From Clostridia bacterium (GTDB taxonomy: Bacteria > Bacillota > Clostridia > Oscillospirales > Acutalibacteraceae), in the NCBI GenBank assembly GCA_017622555.1, contig JAGAQV010000022.1, forward strand, positions 33,648 through 97,647: 64,000 bases of DNA, written 5' to 3'. Positions 18,518 to 26,931 of the stretch are shown here, one piece after another. The notes below the pieces were generated by a model. It searched no databases. It worked only from the letters and a program-made list of their open reading frames with translations, and was not told where the DNA came from. A program made the position numbers and the translations under genes. How positions within the stretch are numbered: the first letter of the stretch is position 1; every line of letters begins with the position of its first letter.

Positions 18518-19486
18518 ATGAAGATAAAAAATATCGAAATTAACGGATTTGCTGCCCTTGCTCCCATGGCGGGTGTTGCCGACAGAGCAATGAGGGAAAT
18601 ATGTGTAAAATACGGTGCAGGCTTTACGGTTGGTGAGCTTACAAGCTCTAAGGGTGTGTCGCTAGGCGATAAAAAGTCATTTGGACTTCTTGCTTGTTCG
18701 GATAATGAACGTCCAACCGCTTCACAGCTTTTTGGCTGTGAGCCCGAAACCATGGCAGATGCCGCACAAAAGGCATTGGCTTTCAAGCCTGATTTTATTG
18801 ATATAAACATGGGCTGTCCCGCACCTAAGGTTGCGGGGAACGGTGGGGGAAGTGCGTTAATGCGTGACCCTGTTTTAGCTGAAAAAATTGTAAAAGCAGT
18901 TGTAAATGCGGTGGATATTCCTGTAACAGTTAAAATGCGTACAGGGTGGGACAGCGACAATTTGACCGCTGTGGAATTGGCAAAAAGGTGCGAGAATGCA
19001 GGCGCTTCAATGCTTACCGTTCACGGTAGAACAAGGGTGCAAATGTATGCACCGGGTATTGATTTTAGCACCATAAAAGCGGTTAAAAATGCAGTTAAAA
19101 TTCCTGTGGTTGCAAACGGTGATATTACTGACGGTAAATCAGCCGAAAATATGCTTAAAATCACGGGTTGTGACTATTTAATGGTCGGCCGTGCAGCACA
19201 GGGAAATCCCTTTGTTTTCAGTGAAATTAATGCCTTTTTAAATGGTGAAGGCTATACGCCGCCAACCCTTGAAAAACGCTTTAATGTACTGCTTGAACAG
19301 GTAAATTTAATGCTTAAATATAAGGACCCGCACAATGCAATTTTAGAATCCCGAAAGCATACCGCTTGGTATATGACGGGGCTCAAAGGTGCCGCAAATC
19401 TTCGACGTATGTGTGGGGAAATTTCAAGCGTTTCGGATATTGAAAAAATTATTGATTTAGCCCTTGAACAAAACAGGGATTTATGA
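18518..19486 (+). CDS. dusB: tRNA-dihydrouridine synthase
   Basis: 322 residues from ATG 18518. FMN-binding TIM barrel: LAPMAGVADRAMR near the start, the catalytic cysteine in INMGCPAPKVAGNGGGSALM, VKMRTGW, TVHGRTR, and VANGDITD with GRAAQGNPFVF for phosphate binding. It reduces uridines in the tRNA D-loop using NADPH. An upstream in-frame TTG at 18482 is the -35 box itself and cannot be the start. No Shine-Dalgarno is visible. yebC follows by 31 bp. The exact Dus subfamily is uncertain; DusB-like is the usual Gram-positive label. Confidence 0.92.
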   Translation: MKIKNIEINGFAALAPMAGVADRAMREICVKYGAGFTVGELTSSKGVSLGDKKSFGLLACSDNERPTASQLFGCEPETMADAAQKALAFKPDFIDINMGCPAPKVAGNGGGSALMRDPVLAEKIVKAVVNAVDIPVTVKMRTGWDSDNLTAVELAKRCENAGASMLTVHGRTRVQMYAPGIDFSTIKAVKNAVKIPVVANGDITDGKSAENMLKITGCDYLMVGRAAQGNPFVFSEINAFLNGEGYTPPTLEKRFNVLLEQVNLMLKYKDPHNAILESRKHTAWYMTGLKGAANLRRMCGEISSVSDIEKIIDLALEQNRDL

Positions 19487-19517
19487 TATTATCATAAGGT
19501 TGAAAGGATGATATATA

Positions 19518-20249
19518 ATGTCAGGACATTCTAAATGGAGCAATATTAAACGTAAAAAGGAAAAAACTGATGCCGCAAAGGCTAAGGTTTTCACTAAAAT
19601 TGGTCGTGAAATTGCAGTTATCGTTAAACAGGGCGGTGCAAACCCCGCTGAAAACAGCAAGCTAAAGGATGCTATTGCAAAGGCAAAGGCTGCAAACGTG
19701 CCCAATGAAAATATTGAAAGAATTATTAAAAAAGCCGCAGGTGAGGGCGATGACGCAAACTATGAAGAGCTTATTTACGAGGGCTACGGTCCTTGCGGTG
19801 TTGCGGTAGTTGTTGAAACCCTTACCGATAACCGCAACCGTACTGCAGGTGAAATGCGCCATTATTTTGATAAATGCGGCGGTAACCTTGGTCAGTCAGG
19901 CTCGGTTATGTTTATGTTTGACCGTAAGGGTATTATTGTAATTGAAGGCGAAGGGCTCAATGAAGATACCGTTATGGAGGATGCTTTAGAAGCCGGCGCA
20001 GAGGACTTTGAATTTGACGGTGAAATTTTTGAAATTTCGACTTCACCTAACGATTTAGGCTTAGTTCGTGATGCGCTTGAAGAAAAGGGCTATAATTTCT
20101 TATCGGCCGAGGTTTCTTACGTTCCACAAACTATGAGCACTATTGATGACAGTGAAATGGTTGTAAAAATGGAAAAGCTTATTGATATGCTTGAAGAAAA
20201 TGATGACGTTCAGGCTGTATGGCATAACTGGGAGATGCCCGAAGAATAA
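19518..20249 (+). CDS. yebC: YebC/PmpR family protein
   Basis: 243 residues. The N terminus SGHSKWSNIKRKKEKTDAAK and the central EGYGPCGVAVVVE are diagnostic. Members have been described as DNA-binding regulators and more recently as ribosome-associated factors that help translate proline-rich stretches; which applies here is unknown. It follows dusB closely and ends at a strong terminator. RBS GAAAGGATG before ATG. Confidence 0.93.
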   Translation: MSGHSKWSNIKRKKEKTDAAKAKVFTKIGREIAVIVKQGGANPAENSKLKDAIAKAKAANVPNENIERIIKKAAGEGDDANYEELIYEGYGPCGVAVVVETLTDNRNRTAGEMRHYFDKCGGNLGQSGSVMFMFDRKGIIVIEGEGLNEDTVMEDALEAGAEDFEFDGEIFEISTSPNDLGLVRDALEEKGYNFLSAEVSYVPQTMSTIDDSEMVVKMEKLIDMLEENDDVQAVWHNWEMPEE

Positions 20250-20252
20250 TAG

Positions 20253-20281
20253 AAAAAGCACCTCTGCGGAGGTGCTTTTTG
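20253..20281 (+). terminator. Terminator of dusB-yebC
   Basis: About 11-bp stem AAAAGCACCTC with GAGGTGCTTTT, four-base loop, T tail. Confidence 0.85.
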
Positions 20282-20310
20282 TTAAGGGTTGTTGTGATAA
20301 AATCATAGTT

Positions 20311-20473
20311 TATCGCTAACGCGATTAAATAATAAATAAGAAAGAATAAAGAATAAAATCGGTGTCGGCTATGCCGACAAATTTATATATCGTGCCGTAG
20401 GCACACATTTTTTATTATTTATTATTTCTTCTTTATTCTTTTGGGCCTTCGGCCCTATAAATTTGAATTTATC
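20311..20473. repeat. Hairpin-rich dispersed repeat, copy 1
   Basis: This fills most of the gene-free stretch 20282-20512. It holds a string of short perfect hairpins with 3- or 4-base loops: 20312-20325, 20363-20379 (TGTCGGC with GCCGACA), 20392-20404 and 20443-20455. A-rich (20329-20358) and T-rich (20409-20442) arms flank two of them. The core GGTGTCGGCTA.GCCGAC reappears in opposite orientation at 54381-54400. No open reading frame. Confidence 0.6.
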
Positions 20474-20512
20474 TTATCCCAAAAATTACATAATAAAATT
20501 TTTGCTTTGTGG

Positions 20513-20541
20513 TTGCAATTGAAAATGAGGTGTTGTATAAT
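20513..20541 (+). promoter_or_regulatory. Promoter of the DUF3048 gene
   Basis: TTGCAA (20513-20518), 17-bp spacer, TATAAT (20536-20541), 34 bp before the ATG. Confidence 0.65.
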
Positions 20542-20575
20542 ACAATATATAGTGTATTCAGCGGAGGTTTAATTT

Positions 20576-21610
20576 ATGTTTAAAAAAATATTTTCGGCGC
20601 TTTTATGTATAGCGCTTTTACTGTGTATGGCGGCTTGCGGTACTACCGACACAAATTCGGAAGCTAGTAGTGATTCGGCGTCAAATAACGAGGTTGCGCC
20701 CGTAAAATATGTTAACCCCCTAACAGGTGTTCAAGATATTGAACAAGAGGAAGTTACATACCGTCGTCCAGTTGCGGTTATGATTAATAATATTAACATT
20801 GCACAAAAGGTGCAGACAGGTCTTTCTCAGGCCGATATTGTTTATGAAACCGAGGTTGAGGGCGGTATTACTCGTCTTTTGGCAGTTTATCAGGATATAA
20901 CAAAGGTTGAAAAATTCGGCACAGTTCGTTCCGCACGGTACCCTTATGTTGACTTGGCGATGGGTCACAGCGCAATTTATGTTCACCACGGTCAAGATAA
21001 TACATACTGTGCACCTCACCTTAAGGATACACAGGCCTTTACACTTGGTGAAAACAATGCGGGTGAGCGCATTAAAAACGGTTTAGCCATTGAACACACT
21101 CTTTACGGTGACGGTGCTAAGCTTTGGAACTGGTTTGGCAAGAAAACCAAGTTTGATTTGGATTTAGATGCTGTCAGAACCTGGCAAGATTTCACAAAGG
21201 AAGATGAAAGCCTTACACTTGAAAGCGTTGCTACAAAGGTTTCGGTTCCGTTCTCGGGCAGCTATAATTCTGTATTTAAATATGATGCAGCAAATCAAAA
21301 ATACGTAAGATATTTCAAAAACACCGAACGTCTGGATTATTATACGAACAAAAACGAATGCTTTAAAAACGTTTTCGTGCTTATTACTGATATTACAAAC
21401 TATCCCGACGGTTATCACAGAAAGGTTGCTCTTCAGTCAGGTAAGGGCTGGTACTGTGTAAACGGTAGCTATATGCCTATTCTTTGGAGCAAGGGCGAAG
21501 CTTCGGATTCATTTAAGTTTACCGATACAAACGGTAATCAAATAAAAGTTAATCAGGGTAATTCTTGGGTGTGCATTGCCAAGAAGGGTATAAACGTTAC
21601 ATTTGAATAA
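20576..21610 (+). CDS. DUF3048 domain-containing lipoprotein (YerB-like)
   Basis: 344 residues. A lipoprotein signal peptide ends in a lipobox with Cys21 (LCMAAC), so the protein is probably anchored to the outer face of the membrane. The rest matches the DUF3048 pattern: RRPVAVMINN, QADIVYETEVEGGITRLLAVYQ, GTVRSARYPYVDLA. The function of the family (B. subtilis YerB) is unknown. RBS GGAGG. Single-gene unit with its own promoter and terminator. Confidence 0.9.
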   Translation: MFKKIFSALLCIALLLCMAACGTTDTNSEASSDSASNNEVAPVKYVNPLTGVQDIEQEEVTYRRPVAVMINNINIAQKVQTGLSQADIVYETEVEGGITRLLAVYQDITKVEKFGTVRSARYPYVDLAMGHSAIYVHHGQDNTYCAPHLKDTQAFTLGENNAGERIKNGLAIEHTLYGDGAKLWNWFGKKTKFDLDLDAVRTWQDFTKEDESLTLESVATKVSVPFSGSYNSVFKYDAANQKYVRYFKNTERLDYYTNKNECFKNVFVLITDITNYPDGYHRKVALQSGKGWYCVNGSYMPILWSKGEASDSFKFTDTNGNQIKVNQGNSWVCIAKKGINVTFE

Positions 21611-21613
21611 GTT

Positions 21614-21649
21614 TTAAATAAAAGTCGCAATTGCGGCTTTTATTTTTTT
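21614..21649 (+). terminator. Terminator of the DUF3048 gene
   Basis: Stem AAAAGTCGCA with TGCGGCTTTT (one G-T pair) followed by a T run. Confidence 0.75.
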
Positions 21650-21673
21650 ACTATTTTTTGTTACAAGTTACTA

Positions 21674-21702
21674 TTGATATTTCGTACGCACGGGTATATA
21701 AT
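21674..21702 (+). promoter_or_regulatory. Promoter of the cation antiporter gene
   Basis: TTGATA (21674-21679), 17-bp spacer, TATAAT (21697-21702). Confidence 0.7.
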
Positions 21703-21744
21703 CTATGAGTTAAAAATGTTTTTTTAGATAGAGGCGTATTATTA

Positions 21745-23076
21745 ATGCAAATTTTAGTAACTCTTTCAGTAGCAATTGTGGCGGGTCTTTTAATGTCACG
21801 CATTACTAAGCTTTTTAAATTGCCTGCAGTTACGGCTTATCTTATTGCGGGTCTAATTGTTGGCCCTTTCCTTTTGGGCGGCATTGATTTTTCATTTTTA
21901 AATATAGGCTTTTCACACATAGGATTTTCTCCAGAGGATTTTGGCCTTACAGGCGGTGAAAAGAACGTTGCACTTGAAGTGTTAAGCAGTGTTGCGCTTG
22001 GCTTTATTGCCTTTGCAATTGGTAATGAATTCCGCGTTAGTGATCTTAAGGCTATTGGCAAGCAGGCCTTTGTTATAGGTATTTTACAGGCTGTTGCCGC
22101 AACTATTTTGGTTGATGCTGCACTTATTGGTCTTCACTTTTTAATGCCTAACGTTTTATCGGTTTCAAATGCAATAATTTTAGGCGCAATTGCTTCTGCT
22201 ACAGCCCCTGCGGCAACCTTAATGGTTGTAAGGCAGTATAAAGCAAAGGGTAAGCTTACCGACTTGCTTTTACCTATAGTTGCTTTGGACGACGCTGTTG
22301 GTTTAATAATTTTTTCAGTTTCTTTTGGCGTGGCCCGCGCCATTGAAAGCGGCAAAGCAAACGTAATTTCAATGGTTGTAAATCCTTTAATTGAAGTGGT
22401 TTTATCGCTTTTACTCGGCGCATTTATGGGTTGGATTTTTACCGCTTGTGAAAAGATTTTCCATTCAGGCTCAAAGCGTATGTCACTTTCCATCAGCTTT
22501 GTTTTGCTAACCGTTGCAATTTCAATGCTTAAAATTGATTTAGGTGAAATTCATATTGGCTTCTCATCACTTTTGGTTTGTATGATGCTTGGCACGGTAT
22601 TTTGCAATTTGTGTGATTTTTCGGCCGATATTATGGACCGTGCAGATAAATGGACAGCTCCGTTGTTTGTAATGTTCTTTGTGTTAAGCGGCGCAGAGCT
22701 AAGACTTGATATTTTGGCTGATGTCTGGGTGCTTATTATTGGTGCTGTGTATATCATCAGCCGTTCGGCAGGTAAATATATTGGCGCGTTTTTCTCGGCC
22801 AAGCTTGTTAAGTGCGAGTCAAAAATCCAAAAATATCTCGGTATTACCTTGTTACCACAGGCAGGTGTTGCCATTGGTATGTCGGCAATTGTTATCGAAA
22901 CAATGGGCGCCGAAGGTGTTTTGGTGCGAAATATAATTTTGTTCTCGGTACTTATTTACGAGCTTATCGGACCAATGCTTACTAAAATTGCTCTTACCAA
23001 AGCGGGTGATATTAAAGAAAAGACCACCGAAGGCTTTAACCGTAAGGAATTTTTGGAAAAACAAAACATTAAATAA
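21745..23076 (+). CDS. CPA2-type cation:proton antiporter
   Basis: 443 residues with about 12 membrane segments and the Na+/H+ exchanger fold. Early segment LPAVTAYLIAGLIVGPFLLGG is typical of KefB/NapA-like CPA2 transporters, and ALDDAVGLIIFS carries the paired aspartates used for ion coupling. There is no C-terminal TrkA-N domain. It exchanges Na+ or K+ for protons at the cytoplasmic membrane; the ion cannot be assigned. Single gene with promoter and terminator. Confidence 0.88.
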   Translation: MQILVTLSVAIVAGLLMSRITKLFKLPAVTAYLIAGLIVGPFLLGGIDFSFLNIGFSHIGFSPEDFGLTGGEKNVALEVLSSVALGFIAFAIGNEFRVSDLKAIGKQAFVIGILQAVAATILVDAALIGLHFLMPNVLSVSNAIILGAIASATAPAATLMVVRQYKAKGKLTDLLLPIVALDDAVGLIIFSVSFGVARAIESGKANVISMVVNPLIEVVLSLLLGAFMGWIFTACEKIFHSGSKRMSLSISFVLLTVAISMLKIDLGEIHIGFSSLLVCMMLGTVFCNLCDFSADIMDRADKWTAPLFVMFFVLSGAELRLDILADVWVLIIGAVYIISRSAGKYIGAFFSAKLVKCESKIQKYLGITLLPQAGVAIGMSAIVIETMGAEGVLVRNIILFSVLIYELIGPMLTKIALTKAGDIKEKTTEGFNRKEFLEKQNIK

Positions 23077-23081
23077 AATTA

Positions 23082-23112
23082 AAAATCCCGTAACAAGCGT
23101 TACGGGATTTTT
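23082..23112. terminator. Bidirectional terminator between antiporter and lysA
   Basis: Stem AAAAATCCCGTAACG-like arm pairing with CGTTACGGGATTTTT, with A's on one side and T's on the other, between convergent genes. Confidence 0.85.
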
Positions 23113-23114
23113 GT

Positions 23115-24410
23115 TTATACATCAAGTGAGCATATATCTTCTATGGTTTCTCGTTTAACGGCTATATAATCGCCCTTGTCTGATAGCATTACAACAGGTG
23201 GGCGGGGGATGCGGTTATAGTTTGAAGCCATTGAATAGTTATAGGCACCGGTTGTCAGCACGGCTAAAATTTCGTTGCGGTTTGGCTTTGGAATTAAAAC
23301 GTCGTTTTGAATAATGTCGCCCGATTCACAACACCTGCCTGCAATTGTTGCTTTAAAGTCAGCCTTATCATCTGCACGGGATGCAAGCATTACGGTGTAA
23401 GGCGATTCATAAAGCGCAAAACGAGGGTTGTCGGGCATACCGCCGTCAATTGATACGTAATTTTTATAGCACTTAATTTCTTTGACTGAGCCAACGGTAT
23501 AAAGTGTCATACCTGCATCAGCTACAATGCTACGTCCGGGCTCCATCGCAATTTTGGGAACAGCTATATTAAGCTCGGTGCATTTTTTGTTAATAGCCGC
23601 CGCAACTTCACCGATTTTTTTATCTAAATTAAGGATGGGCTGTTCCGATAAGTATTTAACCCCAAAACCGCCGCCTAAATTTAAAATATCGGCTGTGTAG
23701 CCTAAAGTGTTTTGAATGTGAGCGATAAATTCAAGCATTAATTCGGCTGCCATAACGAACGGGTCAGATTCAAAAATTTGTGACCCAATATGACAATGAA
23801 AGCCGCAAAGGGTAATGTTTTCGCATTTTAAAACGGCTTCTACTGCCTCGTCAGCCATACCTGTTGCAATTGCAAAACCAAATTTAGAATCAACATTACC
23901 TGTTGAAATTTTTTGGTGGGTGTGGGTGTCAATACCGGGGGTTATACGAAGTAACGCCTTTTGAACAATACCTTTTTCTTTTGCGATAAGGTTTACGGCT
24001 TCAATTTCTTCAAAATTGTCAATCACAAAATAACCAACGCCACTGTCTATTGCGAAGGCAATATCACAGTCGGTTTTATTGTTGCCGTGGAAAAAGCAAT
24101 GTGACATATTAAACCCAGCCGATTTTGCGGTGTGAATTTCACCCATTGATACGGCATCAATGCACATACCCTCATCTTGCATAATGCGGTAAATTTGCTT
24201 ACATGAAAAGGACTTACTTGCAAATTCGGGGTTTGAGCCTAAGGGAAAATATTTGGCAAATGCAGTTTTATATTCGTTAATATGCTGACGGATTTTATTT
24301 TCATCCATAAGGTAAAGCGGTGTGCCGTATTTTGCGGCTAAATCCACCGTATCAAACCCTGCAAACTGCAGGTGACCCTTTTTGTTTACCGTGATGTTAT
24401 CACAAATCAT
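23115..24410 (-). CDS. lysA: Diaminopimelate decarboxylase
   Basis: 431 residues. PLP-dependent fold type III: the PLP lysine lies in FASKSFSCKQI, HCHIGSQIFE and LNLGGGFGVKY bind phosphate, EPGRSIVADAG and the active-site Cys region GRCCESGDI follow. It makes L-lysine from meso-diaminopimelate in the cytosol, the last step of the pathway. It follows dapA by 17 bp, and both are under the lysine riboswitch upstream. Confidence 0.95.
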   Translation of the reverse strand: MICDNITVNKKGHLQFAGFDTVDLAAKYGTPLYLMDENKIRQHINEYKTAFAKYFPLGSNPEFASKSFSCKQIYRIMQDEGMCIDAVSMGEIHTAKSAGFNMSHCFFHGNNKTDCDIAFAIDSGVGYFVIDNFEEIEAVNLIAKEKGIVQKALLRITPGIDTHTHQKISTGNVDSKFGFAIATGMADEAVEAVLKCENITLCGFHCHIGSQIFESDPFVMAAELMLEFIAHIQNTLGYTADILNLGGGFGVKYLSEQPILNLDKKIGEVAAAINKKCTELNIAVPKIAMEPGRSIVADAGMTLYTVGSVKEIKCYKNYVSIDGGMPDNPRFALYESPYTVMLASRADDKADFKATIAGRCCESGDIIQNDVLIPKPNRNEILAVLTTGAYNYSMASNYNRIPRPPVVMLSDKGDYIAVKRETIEDICSLDV

Positions 24411-24427
24411 TTAAATGCTCCTAATAA

Positions 24428-25315
24428 TTAAATGTTAATTCCTGCTTTTTTCATTTCTTCAAATAATACCTTGCGGTGATTTTCTTCCATAGGGGTTAAG
24501 GGGAGTCTTAAATAGTCCTCACACCAGCCCATTTTAGCCATTGCGGCCTTTACGGGAATGGGGTTAACTTCGCTGAAAAGGGCATTGATAAGGGGAATAT
24601 AATCGAGCTGCATTTTGGCAGCGCCCTTAATATCACCGTCAAAGAACTTTTTGCACATTAAAGCGCTTTCTTTAGGTAAAAGGTTTGAAAGAACTGAAAT
24701 ACAGCCCTTGCCGCCAACAGACATAATAGGAATAATTTGGTCGTCATTACCTGAATAAATGTCAATTTTATCGCCGCAAAGGTGAATGGTTTCAACAATT
24801 TTTGAAATATTACCGCTGGCGGCCTTCAAGGCAACAATGTTGGGGTGGTCAGCCAAAACAGCAACGGTTTCGGGCTCAAGACCAACGCCTGTACGGGAAG
24901 GTACGTCATATAAAATAACGGGAACGGTTGAATAATCGGCAATTTGGGTAAACATTTTTATAAGACCATTTTGTGTTGCCTTATTGTAATAAGGGGTAAC
25001 AACCAAAATGGCGTCGGCGCCTGCCTCACAAGCGCAACGGGTGAGGTCAAGGGCGTATAACGTGTCGTTCGAGCCTGCGCCCGCAATGATAGGAACACGC
25101 TTGTTCGCATGCTTTACGGCAAAGGCAATAGCATCGCGGTGCTCGTCGTCGGTCATGGTTGAAGCCTCACCTGTGGTACCGCAAACAACAATAGCGTCAA
25201 TACCCTCATCAATTTGCCAGTCAATAAGCTTTCCGAAAGCCTCGTAATCAATACCGTTTTCGGTAATGGGGGTGATAATGGCGGTTGCCATACCTGTAAA
25301 AACTGTTTTTTTCAT
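24428..25315 (-). CDS. dapA: 4-hydroxy-tetrahydrodipicolinate synthase
   Basis: 295 residues. TIM barrel with VCGTTGEASTM near the start, ILYDVPSRTGVGL with the catalytic Tyr, and IVALKAASGNI with the Schiff-base Lys. It condenses pyruvate with aspartate semialdehyde, the entry step to diaminopimelate and lysine. Leader region carries a lysine riboswitch and terminator; lysA follows in the same unit. Confidence 0.95.
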   Translation of the reverse strand: MKKTVFTGMATAIITPITENGIDYEAFGKLIDWQIDEGIDAIVVCGTTGEASTMTDDEHRDAIAFAVKHANKRVPIIAGAGSNDTLYALDLTRCACEAGADAILVVTPYYNKATQNGLIKMFTQIADYSTVPVILYDVPSRTGVGLEPETVAVLADHPNIVALKAASGNISKIVETIHLCGDKIDIYSGNDDQIIPIMSVGGKGCISVLSNLLPKESALMCKKFFDGDIKGAAKMQLDYIPLINALFSEVNPIPVKAAMAKMGWCEDYLRLPLTPMEENHRKVLFEEMKKAGINI

Positions 25316-25344
25316 TTTTAAACACTTCCTTAAAAAAGTACAAT

Positions 25345-25372
25345 AAAAAAATAGCCGATTGCTCGACTACCA
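25345..25372 (-). terminator. Riboswitch-controlled terminator before dapA
   Basis: Minus-strand stem TAGTCGA with TCGGCTA, GCAA loop, then seven T's, between the lysine aptamer and dapA. Confidence 0.7.
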
Positions 25373-25410
25373 AAAAACACAACAAAACATAGAGATATTG
25401 TTATAATTTT

Positions 25411-25568
25411 GATAGCACTCCGCAAATGCGACAGTAAAGCGGATATTATTCCGAATTACCAAGAAGCTGCCTGCCGACAACAACTTTCGGCGGCGACCCC
25501 TTTCACAGTCACATTTTCCTGCCGGAATTTGCATTAACTGCTACTTTTGACCTACCGCGCCTCTATCT
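25411..25568 (-). promoter_or_regulatory. Lysine riboswitch (L box)
   Basis: Minus-strand sequence matches the L-box core in order: AGAGGCGCGG, AGTAGCAGTTAATGC, GAAAGGGGTCGCCGCCGAAAG, the CTTGGTAATTCGGAATAATATCC-type region (25440-25475), ACTGTCGC and GGAGTGCTATC. The P1 stem closes with GATAG and CTATC. Lysine binding should favour the terminator at 25345-25372 and turn off dapA-lysA. The gene-free stretch 25316-25723 is explained by this leader, its promoter and the 5' region of the divergent gene. Confidence 0.93.
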
Positions 25569-25578
25569 TATTGTCAAC

Positions 25579-25607
25579 AATGTACCACACAATTTTTGCT
25601 TTGTCAA
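25579..25607 (-). promoter_or_regulatory. Promoter of the lysine riboswitch-dapA-lysA unit
   Basis: Minus-strand TTGACA (25607-25602), 17-bp spacer, TACATT (25584-25579), about 11 bp before the aptamer. Confidence 0.75.
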
Positions 25608-25723
25608 GTTAAAGTAACTCTTTTGTAAAAAAAGTTTAAAAAAATAATAAAAAAATGTAGATTTTGTGATGTATATGTGTTAAAATATCTTGTAATATTT
25701 TTTTGATTCAAGGTGAAAATTAA

Positions 25724-26914
25724 ATGGAAAGAAAAGTCGGTACAGTATCCAGGGGTATTCGTTGCCCCATTATTCGCCAAGGTGACAACTTGGCTGAAAT
25801 TGTAACCACAAGCGTTATTGAAGCTGCTGATAGTGAGGGCTTTGAGCTTCGTGACCGTGACGTTGTTGCTATGACTGAATCTATAGTTGCACGTGCTCAA
25901 GGTAACTATGCTTCTATTGATGCTATTGCAAAGGATGTTAAGGAAAAATTCGGCGACAACACAATTGGCGTTATTTTCCCGATTTTGTCACGTAACCGTT
26001 TTTCAATTTGCTTAAAGGGCATTGCTAAGGGTGCTAAAAAAATTGTTTTAATGCTGGCATATCCCTCGGATGAGGTGGGTAATGAGCTTGCTGACTGGGA
26101 TAAAATTGATGCTGCAGGCATTAATCCTTACGCTGATGTTTTATCACTTGAACGTTACCGTGAAGTTTTCGGCGTGCATCCGCTCAGATTTACAGGCGTT
26201 GATTATGTTGGTTATTATAAAGAGCTTATCGAAAGCTGTGACTGTGAGGTCCAGATTATCTTTGCTAATCAGGCCAAGGCCATACTTGATTACACCGACT
26301 GTGTGTTAGCTTGTGATATTCACACCCGTGCCCGTACAAAGCGTCTTTTAAAGGAAGGCGGCGCTAAAATTGTTTATGGCATTGATGAAATTTTAAACAA
26401 ATCGGTTGATGGCAGCGGATATAACGCAAAATTCGGTCTTTTGGGTTCTAATAAATCTACCGAAGACACTATTAAGCTTTTCCCGAACGAATGTAAGGAT
26501 TTAGTTCTTGAAATCCAAGCAAAGCTTTTTGAAAAAACCGGTAAACACATTGAGGTAATGGTTTACGGCGATGGTGCCTTCAAAGACCCTCAGGGCAAAA
26601 TTTGGGAGCTTGCAGACCCGTGCGTTTCTCCTGCATTTACCGATGGTCTTATAGGTACTCCAAACGAATTAAAGCTTAAATATTTGGCTGATAATGACTT
26701 TAAGGATTTGTCAGGTGAAGAACTAAAGGCTGCAATTTCAAAAAGTATTAAGGAAAAGCAGGAAAATTTGGTTGGCAATATGGCTTCTCAGGGTACAACA
26801 CCCCGTCAGCTTACCGACCTTATCGGTTCACTTTGCGACTTAACCAGCGGTTCAGGTGATAAAGGTACCCCCGTTGTTTTGGTTCAAGGATATTTTGACA
26901 ACTATACAAACTAA
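25724..26914 (+). CDS. CofE-like (coenzyme F420-0:L-glutamate ligase domain) protein
   Basis: 396 residues. The N-terminal region (IRCPIIRQGDNLAEIV, ELRDRDVVAMTESIVARAQGNYAS) resembles the F420-0:gamma-glutamyl ligase fold found widely in bacteria that do not make F420. The rest has DADYVLACDIHTRAR-like and DPCVSPAFTDGL segments. Nothing else for F420 synthesis is in the window, so a different amide-ligase-like role is likely. It precedes the GMP synthase gene by 17 bp and may be co-transcribed. RBS AAGGTG. No clear promoter was found. Confidence 0.7.
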   Translation: MERKVGTVSRGIRCPIIRQGDNLAEIVTTSVIEAADSEGFELRDRDVVAMTESIVARAQGNYASIDAIAKDVKEKFGDNTIGVIFPILSRNRFSICLKGIAKGAKKIVLMLAYPSDEVGNELADWDKIDAAGINPYADVLSLERYREVFGVHPLRFTGVDYVGYYKELIESCDCEVQIIFANQAKAILDYTDCVLACDIHTRARTKRLLKEGGAKIVYGIDEILNKSVDGSGYNAKFGLLGSNKSTEDTIKLFPNECKDLVLEIQAKLFEKTGKHIEVMVYGDGAFKDPQGKIWELADPCVSPAFTDGLIGTPNELKLKYLADNDFKDLSGEELKAAISKSIKEKQENLVGNMASQGTTPRQLTDLIGSLCDLTSGSGDKGTPVVLVQGYFDNYTN

Positions 26915-26931
26915 GTGAAAGAGGTGCCCCT

